DNA from: Sinohyriopsis cumingii
Lineage: Eukaryota > Mollusca > Bivalvia > Unionida > Unionidae
DNA length: 64,000 nucleotides
Direction of reading: 5' to 3'
Assembly: GCA_028554795.2 (NCBI GenBank)
Contig: CM068826.1
Location: forward strand, 106,981,602-107,045,601
Position numbers and translations under genes: made by a program. The notes under the pieces were generated by a model. The model did not search any database, was not told the DNA's origin, and saw nothing but the letters and a program-made list of their open reading frames with translations. Positions 46,001 to 58,000 of the stretch are shown here, one piece after another; position 1 is the first letter of the stretch; each line of letters starts with the position of its first letter.

Positions 46001-49000
46001 CAGATTTTGAATAATCACGCTGACAAGGTTTCAACAAACAGGAATACAACAAATTGCACCCTCCTAGCATAAGGTTAGTTGTCTGAATGTATGTTCTGTT
46101 GAATGCTTCAAGTACACATGAAAAGACACACACAGCCACGGTTCATCAGTACTCCAAGGTCAATCTTCACTCATTGGGGATTTGTTCCTGGTCTAAAATT
46201 GCACAAAAATGAGTTGTTCTGGAAAACATATGTACTTATTTACCTTGCAATCAGTTATAAAAAGTTCTGTGTTGGACCAGAAATGAATTGCAAAATCAAT
46301 GTTTGGTAACATGGATCTAGACCTTCAAGCTACCAACTCCAAAACCGATAGGGCTGTTTCACTGAAAATGGTTAGAGATAACTTATGATCTGGTCCAGAG
46401 CAAAATGCAAACACTAAATCTACTGTTAGTAACTTCAAGTTTAACTTTACTGTGTATCATTCTGGAGACTGAACTGTCTGATTTGCACAGGATTTATCCA
46501 TTAATTCAATAATTTGGCATCCCATTAGCATTTACTTTCTGTGCAATAATAGTTTTCTTTATAGTGGGAAATTTGTTGTGGACACAAGATGGTTATTGGG
46601 TATACTTTATTTCAGCATCCAGGGGATCAAATGGTTGGTTGCCATGACAACCTAATCCAGTAGAATGTGTAAAAATCATCACAAAATTACACATTTTAAG
46701 TATTCATTTATATTAAGCTTAATACTTTCTTACCAAATCTGTCCAGATTTGAATTTTTTCCAATTTATGATTGAGAAAAGATAAATTTTTGGCTCGGATT
46801 TTCAAGTTCCACCTAGACACAACAGGTGTTTTATTTTCAAAGATGTGTTAAAATGGAACACTTTAAGTCGATAATGTTTTGGCTGTATATTCTGTGCTTA
46901 TGTGTTTTTTCCAAATGAACTCACATGATCTTAACACTTAAAATATAAAAAAGTATTTTGGTCTAATATTTAATTTGTTGAAATGTATACCAAATAGCTT
47001 GGTCACTATGGTAACAACAAAAAATGCAGTGATGATATTTTTTAAAAAAAGCTGATTTTATATCATATCTCCCCAATATGAATGCTTGTTTTCAAGTTAA
47101 AAAGAACTTGAATGAAAACTTAAGAACAACAAAAATTCATAAAAAGATGAAGATAAAAGTAGTATAATCAGTCCTAATTCTATTTATTTCCATATATAAA
47201 TATGCATGTACTTAGGTACTGCATTATTTTGAATGAGGCAAGTGGAATATAGCCCAATGACCATGGATGATGAGCCAAGATCTTGAGTCCTAAAATAAAT
47301 TTTATGACAAGAAAACTAAGGTCAGCTTTCAAATGTCTTGCAAGATTTTCTTATTTATGCAATCTTTAAATAAATGGGAATTACTGTACATAATCATGGA
47401 TTTATTGCTTTGTATCATGAATGCAAGGAGATTTTATGGGGTATGCCATAAGTTTACATTCAAAGAACCCATTAAATTTATTGATCAATCCACAAAATCC
47501 ATGTGTGCTCGTTTTTTGTCAATTGTTTACTTGTAAAAACTCTACAAAAGAAATTTGCTATTTAACCCAACACACTTTAAATTTGTCATTCCATTAGATC
47601 TTTCTGTATTCAGTATTTGATAAGCTTGCAGTCTTTTAACAAAAGTTTTGAAGTATAACCATGTAAATCAAGTGTACTCAAGATGTCAGAAAGCAGTACA
47701 TCCCATTAAGTTTTAAATTCCTATCATCAATGCTAGTTAATTAACAGAGAATAGAAATTGGCAGATTTAAAGTAATATGAATTAAAAGATTGAAACAAAA
47801 AATGTTTTTGGGCATAAACTAACTTGTTAGAAATAAAGAACTGTGAATTATTAATAATATTCTAGCATATGCAAAGAATATCACAGGAAATCTGTTTCTT
47901 AAGGATTATGAAAAAATAAAAAATATTACATACATATACAAAATTAATTTTAGAAAATGTCTTCATACACCATGATATAGTCCCAAAGATCAATGTCTGA
48001 ATCATGCAAGGAACAAAGCCGGTACATTCTTCATTGATTTCAGTGTCAATTTGTGGATTAAGAATAAATTTAACACATATAGTTAACGTAAGATTAATCT
48101 GGCATATCAGATCCTTTGTTTTGTGGGAATCATTGAACATTTTATTACGAGAATATCATCATTACTATAACATGGAATCAACATCAGTAAATAATTTTCA
48201 ATCAAGAAGAACATTAAGAGGAAGAAAATCTTAATTAGAGACAGTCACTGGTACTGGGTTTGAACGTCTCTGAAATTGTGACAGCCAAAAAATGTGTAGG
48301 CCATATCTGACTAAAAAAAAGCAATGTGAAATATATTCAGCTAGTACTCGTGTCACTACTTTTGTTAACTTACATCATTGAAAATAATGACAAAAATTTT
48401 GTACCATGATTTGGACACGTTTAAACAAGTATTTAATCAAATCTGAAATACTGAACAAAAAATTATATTTCACAGTTGAAAGGACTGCATAGGCAAAACA
48501 TATTTTGAATTTCTATGAAGTAAAGCTTGAAAAAATCGAACATATTAATGATACAGGTATCTTGAAATAATCACCAGTAATAACATTATAAAATGAAGCC
48601 AAATAATGAGTGGATACATTGTTTTATTTGCTTCAAACTATATGAAAGGGTTACCTTGGAAGTATGTGCCCTTTGCAGGTGTGACAGAAGATCATTACTT
48701 TAAATTTTCCCCATTCACTAAAACTTATATTTACTCACCAAATTATGTGTGCCTGTTGTTGCAATTATATATCTTAATTGCACAACCAAGTCTGGTGTCT
48801 TGGTCAATTTGCAATGGTTTCCTAACTGGATTGTTTAAAATTACCTGTATGCATTATATTTTGTATTTTATATTTTATTATACTGTATGAACAGTATTCT
48901 GTAAATCTTAAAAAAGACATTTTCTGTTATGCAAACTCATGAAACTGAAACTTTAATGACGTGTCATATATAACTCACCTATTTTTATAGCCATGCACTA

Positions 49001-52000
49001 TGATCATTGTTGTTATTGAGTAAGCTAATTAGAGACCAATATGAAATTATTTAATAATTTCTCTGTATCCCTTACCAATGAAAAAGTATTCTGTTAGCTT
49101 AGTTTAATCCTTTACATCAGGTTATCTAATTTTCAAAATCGTGAAGCCTACCATCTTACCTTCTCATTATCCATGCAGCAGCAACTTGAAATGTGTTCTT
49201 GGGAGCAGTAATTAAATTGCTACTGATTAAAAACAAAAGTCTTTAAATATGGGTGGGGGGTATATGCTGCAGTTTGGTGGCAATTTTGGATGAAACCAGT
49301 AATAATGTGCAATATTAGTATATTTAATAAATTTAATGGTTTTCTAAATCTGACAGGCTTAACTCATTGAGAGACTCACTACTGCATATCATTGTTGTAG
49401 TGAAAGTTTTTTTAAATATCAACTATAATGATTTAAAAATGATATGTGACATTAAAGATTTAAAAGTACTGAAACACGGTTCTTTAAGGGCAAATCCTAA
49501 ACTTTACAATAAACAAGTAACATCAATTGGTGGAGTTGATCAGCCATGCCATGTGACTAATGATTTTTCCTTGCTGTTGTTGTAGGGTTTAATGCCATTT
49601 TTCAGCGCACGATAGGATATACATGGCGGCCAGTATTAATGGTGGAGGAAGAACCTGGGAAAACCCTGGAAAGAACCACCAAACCACGAGAAGCTACTGG
49701 CAAGCTTTCTCACATACCCACATTAGCCGAATCAGAGACTCAAACCCAAGCAGACAAAGGTGAGATGGCAGTGATCTGTAACAGAGAGTGCTTTAGACCA
49801 CTCGGCCACTCGGGGTCCCAGTTTTTCCCTGCATTTAAAAAAAGATGAATTTTTGAAGACTTCATTTGTATATTTTTTGTGCTGATTTGTATTGCAATTA
49901 GCGAGTAATATCGAAAATCAAAATTATGAGAAACTGGTGATTCATGGTATATCTTTTTGCTGAAATGACGGTTATGAACTTCTGAAGTGAAAACATATCC
50001 ATAACCTATTTGCAGCATATAGATTCATTCCAAAGCTTGCTCTAAAATTTCTCTTTTTATGTGAAACAATGATAACAATAAACTGGACTATTTCCAAAAA
50101 TCTTTGAAACGTACTATTAAAAATTTAAAATGACTTCACACCTTAATTGCAGAATGCAGAAAACATTTACAAATGGTGTAACATAAAACTGTCGAGTGTA
50201 GATTTAACTGCACTGTTGTTTTAATCCTGCAAATCAAGTAATGATTTGCTTCCTATTTAATTTCTAGATTCATTCTCTACGCCATGTAAGTGATACTTCT
50301 GCATATACAGATTTAAGTTTGTAGTCCTGGGTATCAATCAGATCCATCATAGAAGGTGTCAAAAAGTATCATTATGCAGTAAAGGAGTTGGTATCAAAAG
50401 GCATCACTGTCCAGTAAAGGAGTTGGTGTCAAAAGGCATCAATGTCCAGTAAAGGAGTTGATGTCAAATGGCATGCAATAAAGGAGTTGGTGTCAAAAGG
50501 CATCATTATGCAGTAAAGGGGTTGATGTCAAAAGGAATCATTATGTAGTAAAGGGGTTGATGTCAAAAGGAATCATTATGCAGTGAAGGAGTTGGTGTCA
50601 TAAGGAATCATTATGCAGTAAAGGTGTTGGTGTCAAAAGGCATCATTATGCAGTAAAGGGATTCATGTCAAAAGGCATCATTAAGCAATAAAGGAGTTGG
50701 TGTCAAAAGGCATCTTTATAAAGTAATGGGGTTGGTGTCAAAAGGCGCAATTATGCAATAAAGGAGTTGGTGTCATTATGCAGTAATGGGTTAAAGCCAA
50801 ATGGAATCATTATGAAGTAAAGGAATTGATGTCAAAAGGAATCATTATGCAGTAAAAGAGTTGGTGTCATAAGGAATCATCATGAAGCAAAGGAGTTGGT
50901 GTCAAAAGGTATTATTATGCAGTAATGGGTTAGTGTCAAAAGGAATCATTATGCAGTAAAGGAGTTGGTGTCATAAGGCATTATTATACAGTAAAGAGGT
51001 TGGTGTGAAAAGGTGTCATTATGCAGTAAAGGAGTTGATGTCAAAAGGAATCATTATGCGGTAAAGGAGTTGGTGTCATAAAGAATCATTATGCAGTAAA
51101 GGTGTTGGTGTCATAAGGAATCATTATGCAGTAAAGGTGTTGGTGTCAAAATGTATCATTATACAGTAAAGGGGTTCATGTCAAAAGGCATCATTAAACA
51201 ATAAAGGAGTTGGTGTCAAAAGACATCAATATGCTGTAAAGGGGTTGGTATCAAAAGGCATCATTATGCAGTAAAGGGGTTGGTGTCAAAAGGCATCATT
51301 ATGCTGTAAAGGAGTTGGTGTCAAATGGCATCATTATACAGTAAAGAGTTACGGTACACACACACCCAAAGTAACAGAGGCAATTCTTTGGCATATGGGA
51401 AGAACACGTAAAAAGCTTCATACACATACATTATTTTATGCTGAAGTTAATGTCTGGAAATGAAATATAATGCCCAAATCTATATTTAGTAACAGCAACC
51501 TTGACATAGGAGCTACTGACCTCCATATAAAACTAAGTGTTAAGGAGAACAAATGTACCAAATTTTGTTGAATTATGTTATCTTGAACTTAAGTCATTAT
51601 CTGGAAATACATAGACCATACCTATTTTAAGCAACAGTGACCCTGACCTTAGCACTACTGCCCCCCCTCCATCAAATCAACAGGGTTCTTTCAGGGGCTA
51701 AGAGGAGAAATATCTATATTTCTTGTGTCAAGATATACAATGTAAATCTAAAATTACTCTGTGAAAATGACAAAACATGATAGTTATACCAACAGATGAA
51801 TCGATTCAGTAATATTATATGTCCTTTTGAATAAAGCAACTCTGTGCATGTGTGTGTGTATGTGTGTTAAAAATTTTAAAACAGAATCGCTGCAATTCTG
51901 ATGGTGACACTGCTGATGCTGCTACCAGAAAAAAAGACCCCTTTGTTATGTTATTCACAGGTGAAAGAAAAACATATATGCATGTCCTTTTGCTGACTTG

Positions 52001-55000
52001 ATAATTCCTTCTCATCTCAATGAGATAAATATTTTGGTGTGACTTCACAAGGTGAATATAAATGGGGCAACCATTACCATGAAGACATTTCCTTTCTCAA
52101 CATCTAGACTGTCTCTTACCATGAAACCAATCCCCTATCTTGCCAGTAGTATTGTCTATCACAGTTCCTTTCTGTTTCTCCTCGTCATGAAACCACTCAA
52201 TAACTGCCTCCTTGTTAGGTGGTTTTAGTGGACGGCTCTTCCTCCTGACTACAAGATCACGATTCCTAAGTAATTGCAATGATGGAAATAGTTAACAATG
52301 TTAGAAAAAGAAGTTTTAAGTGCAGGAAGCATCCCAATGCATTTCTTAATCCTCTGTATTATATTGATTTAACCCTTAAAGTGCTATTTAGTATTGTTTG
52401 CAAAAAGAAATGAAAACTGCACTATGTCTTTACATTGCCTGTTATTTTAATTACTGTACCAACAAGATACTGAACCCCTATATGAAAAATAATGATTGAA
52501 GTTTGAACTTTGATACAATCATCACTTTACAAATGTAACTTGAAAATATTTGCACATAAAGGTACAAATACAAGTAAAATTACAAATTAGATGCGTAAAC
52601 AGTTGCTCGCCTGAAAAACCACAAATGCCCAAAGCACTGCAAGACCTGTAATGCCACCATGAATTATGTCATGACTGAGTTAATGGAAAGTCTGATTCAC
52701 TAATTGTTCCCAAGTATATAAGCACCTAAATCCCCAGTATATAAACACCTAAATCCCCAGTATATAAACACCTTAACTCACCACACATGAATTTACTTTT
52801 TATGATAAAAGTTCTCTTTTCTGAAGAATTTTAATAATATCTCACATAAATGATAATAGGCTACATTTGGCAAGACTGAACAATTTAATACAGCTCCTAT
52901 GAAAGAAGAATGAAAGAATATTGCAGATCTGATAGCTACCCAGATATAAATATACAAAAGAGTGGCTGTACTGATTTGATACAGCTACCTGTACATGTAC
53001 AAAAGAAAACTGCATTGATACAGCTACCTGTACATGTACAAAAGAAAACTGTATTGATACAGCTACCTGTACATGTACAAAAGAAAACTGTATTGATACA
53101 GCTACTGTACATGTACAAAAGAAACAGTATTGATACAGCCACCTGAACATGTACAAAAGAAAACTGTATTGATACAGCTACCTGTACATGTACAAAAGAA
53201 AACTGTATTGATACAGCTACCTGTACATGTACAAAAGAAACTGTATTGATATAGCTACCTGTACATGTACAAAAGAAAAATGTATTGATACAGCTACCTG
53301 TACATGTACAAAAGAAAACTGTATTGATACAACTACCTGTACATGTACAAAAGAAACTGTATTGATACAGCTACCTGTACATATATGAAAGGCTGTGACT
53401 TAACAGATATCATAATACTTTTCATGCATACAATTTTGATAGAAATTAAATGTAGTGAAAATCAGTGAAAATATAAGGACTGAATAATACCATCTAAATG
53501 TGTTAATATCATGGACATCATTGCAATAAGAAACACTGGCTAAACTCAATTGGTAAATTCCAAAAATCTTTCCATAAAACATTTAGTGGTGTATGCAAGG
53601 AATAGTCGTACAAGGACTGTTCCATTTAAAGATGCATTGTACCTAGGAAAAGGCGTTTTGTTTTCTTTTTACCAGTATATGTATATGCCAAGGTGCTTTG
53701 CTTACTCAAAGAGTTCAAATGAAATCAATGTGAAATCAATGTGAAATTCTCAACTGCATCTATCTTTGACTACTACACACTGAAACTGCCTTCCCTGGGT
53801 TCCAAGTACATTTTACTGAAACAGTTGTAGAACAAACTGGATTAAAAAAAAACTGGATTTGTGATACTGTTTCTTACTTAGGTGGTACTGGGGGCTTTTC
53901 TTTGTCCTTGGCAGGTGAAGAAAATGCATTAGCAACATTGATCATATTAATACTATTCCTTATTGAGTGCTGGTGCTCCTCTCTGGCTCTCCTAGCCATC
54001 TCACGCATCTGTTCTTCAGCAACTTTCGCTTTCTTTTCTAAAGAAAAATATAATATTTTCAGGTGGGTGCATATTACTGAAAGGAATACTGCTTCAACAA
54101 GACGAACTGTGCCTCCAACATGTTTGTAAATTATAATGTATTCAGTTTTGATGAAAGTAATGAGAAAGTGTGTGTTCCCAATGATGGCAAGAATATCTAA
54201 AAGTAAGAACTGTATCTAGAAATCTCTGTGGAACTATGACATCAGAAAAAATTACTTTTTAAATGTGCCATATACTTTTATTATTAACAATGCAAGATAC
54301 AGTCCATTATGGCAGATGTGTCTGTATATTTGTATATAAGATATATATGATCTTTTATGTTTAAATTATTTTTACTTTATATTTTAACTTAGATGCATGG
54401 ACTATGTAATCTAAAGTAAAGAATTCTTATTTCTTATCTTATAGCCTCTCATGTACAGCCTATACTAAAAGCATTGCAGCCAAACCAATTATATCCCAAC
54501 TTTTTTTAATGTCCATGACCTTGACTATAATGGTTAAAAGATTAAGCAAGTGTCTTTATTTCATGGTAAAAATCTCTACCATCAACAGAATTCATCAAAG
54601 GTTTAGGAAAATAAAAAGCAATTGAAAACTTTCACCAATCATTATCAAAGCAATCTTCTAAGTCTATGGCAATGGTACCAAGGTCAATGAGGCAAGTGAC
54701 TGTATCTCAGAAATAACTGTCTTTGCATTATTTCGTATCATTCTAAATATGAACAGAAAACATATAAAGGAGCACAGGCAATATAAGCAAATTAAAATGA
54801 AAAGTTTCATACTAAAATTTTGTCATGAATCTTGTCTGCTTAAGACCTTGACAGAAAGGTTTTAATTTGCCAGTAGCCTGAAAAGTATCAAAATAAAGGC
54901 TGATAAACTGATTTACTGACTTATTCATTATATATATATATATCCAGTTTAATATTGGTTTCCTAAATTAATGCAAATGTAATTTAAGTAGATGTTAAGA

Positions 55001-58000
55001 AAAATTATAATAAAAAAATGTGATTAATTCACTAAACCTTGCTCCACCCAGTTCTTCTCCACCTCTTTACTGGAATCTAGTGCCACTTTCTCCAGTTCTT
55101 TACGCATTTCTTTCCATTTCACATAGAGTTCTCCACTACGCCGTTTTTTTAAATTGTCTGCTTTTTCCATAGATACCCTTTTTTCTTCTGCCCATTTTCG
55201 CTAAATAATATGAGAAATATAGCATATAAAAGTTGTTAAAAAATGAATGGATTCAAGATTTAAATAAGTGGAATCTAATTTTTTTTTCCTGTATCTATTA
55301 ACTGATGTATTCCCCAAGACTACAACACAAGACTTTGGTGTTAATACTGGTGCCATTGTTGCCACCATAAAAGTGATAACCATGTCTCATTATGTTAATA
55401 CAGGCGAGATAAAATTCATTGCATGTCTAAAGTAAAGCAACTATGATCAAAATGAATAGGAATTGTAAGTCCAACAGTGTTCCAACCAAACCACAGCTGT
55501 ATTACAAACTTCCAGTGCGATTTTCATGACCTTCTCGTGAGCCTTGGCTTTTTCATCAGTAATCAATACAAGTTTCTGCCACTTCGTCCATAACTGAATT
55601 GTAGGCTTTTCATGTACAAGATTCTATTTTGATATTACTGCCTCATATTTTTCATCCTCATCAAGTAGGAGCTTAAACTCCTCAGTGGAGATGGCATTAT
55701 TTGCCAACACCTTTGATACGTGGTCCGTGATCATATTAAGCTTGGTTTCCAGCAAAACATGGATTTCATCATGTATTATGGCTTTCATAGTAAGGCAGTG
55801 GCTAATAAAATTTCCTACAATGGAAATCAGACTGCAGCTGAAAACAGTGATCTCAAGGACAATCACAATAGGGGCAGCAATGATGCTTGACAGAATCGTA
55901 ATGCGTGCCATGCAAATGTGATGGATACCAAGCTGGTAATATACTACAGCCCACAAGGTCATTGGAAGGACATGAGAGCTATCAAAAGGCTGGCAGAAGC
56001 CACCAAAATCTCACATGATGTTTCCAACGAATGGCTCAAGAACCAAACTATGTGTCAGATTTACCTAAGAGCACAAACTTAGTTCGATGTTCAAGTCCAT
56101 AACAAGGTGCACAAGGTGAGACCAGCATCTATTGTGTGCACTGCATTGTGGAGCAGTTCCACTGTAATCTGGCTGACCATCTATTCTGGCACCAGTATGC
56201 CAAGGAGATGTTACTTTCCAACAGCTATACTCCTAAGTGTAGCACTGAGTGGGTCCTGTGGCTGCTTGCTGTTGTAGCAGCCCTAAATGGCAAGGTTAAC
56301 ATGGCTCACAAGCAAGGGACCTATTGATGCCATTTGTGAAAATGCAATGCAGGCTATATCTACCTCCTATGTGATGCAGATGATCAGACATGAAGAGCAG
56401 CACCCTCCCTCAAATACACTGATGCAATACCAATATGCACTTGGAGAGGCAAGCAACCCTGTGCCACCAACCAACCCTGTGTGATTCATAGGTCTATAGG
56501 TTTGAGTGTGCAGTTGCTAAGACCAGCTATATTATCTGCATATCAACAATGGTGTCATTCAGCTCAAATAAAATGATACCATGACAACAACAGATCTGTG
56601 AAAGAAAATTATAAAGTCAACAAATGACCATTACTATTGACCTAGATATTGTGCTATGTGTAGAACAAACAAATTCACACAATTGTATACAATTTTCAGT
56701 TATTTTAGATTTTGGATTTTTTTAATCCTTAATGATATTAGTTGGCTGCTGCAATTGAATCCACCCAAAATGATACTAAGTCTGCCTAACTGATTATGAT
56801 GGCAAGACAAAAAAAGTTACTGTACTCGTAATTCTTCCACTCTTAATAGCTCTTCCTCATCTTCCTTTTTCCTTTTCTCAGCTTCCCTCTCTGCCGCAAG
56901 CCTTGCCTCCTTGATGCTCTGATACAAAGCATCTGCCTCCTGCTTCCTAAATCAGAGATGTGCATTTGAATTATATTCCCTATTGATAAGTACATTTGTT
57001 TAGATACATATCACTTTGTCTGCCATTTTTTTTTTACACTTTCTAATCATTATCTTTCAGATTGCACAAATACTTTTGGGAAAAAATATTAATCATAATG
57101 TTCAGCTGATTTTCAGGAATATATATCTGAACAAAGTTTTATAGATAATTAAAAGTTTTCTGTATAAAAGAAAGTTATTTGACAAAAATAAGTATGATAT
57201 TTCATGGATTGATCGTATGTGAAAATGTAGGAAGTACACAAAATTGCAGACAATATGGGTAAATGATAAAACAAAATTTCAGTAAAACAGGAATGTAACA
57301 AATATCTAGGAAATGTACAAATTCATTAATTACAAAAAACATTTTCTCAAAAGCAGAAAAAAATCCACAGCACATATGTGCAGATGGACATAAGTTCATA
57401 TTTTTTATTCTTTATGAAACAAAATACATTGCCTGTATCTGACTAATTGGATAGTTAATTAGTAAAGTCCAAGACAATTACATTTAAGTCATCAAGCAGC
57501 CAAGTCCTCTATACTAACTATCTAGCATGTATTTCTCCTGGCAACTTCAAAACATTAGGTGAGATGGAAGGTTAAGAAAAATGAGGCAGAGAAATGGATA
57601 AATTATATTTGTGAATAGATAAATACACTATTTCTCCCATAACAAGTCCTTGTAGGGGGCAAATATACAATTTTTTTCAAAAAATGGTGTGTGGGCTTCT
57701 TGTCAAAGATATACATATATATTTGACAAATTTGTGTAAAAATGAGATGAGCCTATCACAGGTTAAATACAGTAAAAGTAGGGGGTGGGCTTATCACAGG
57801 ATAAATACAGTAAAAACAGGGTTTTATGTATCACAGGATAAGTACAGTATATACTACAGAGGAATCACTGGAATAATGAAATCCAAAAATTACCCATATT
57901 ACCTCATTTCTTCTTCTCTCCTCTTCCTCTCTTCCTCAATCTTTTTCTGTTCCTCTTCTATTTTTTTCTTCATCTCTTCCTCCTGTTTTTTTCTATGACA

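Noticed and set aside
52842-53156. Cys-rich 104-codon frame and its plus-strand counterpart
   Set aside because: Both are translations of the 39-bp array.
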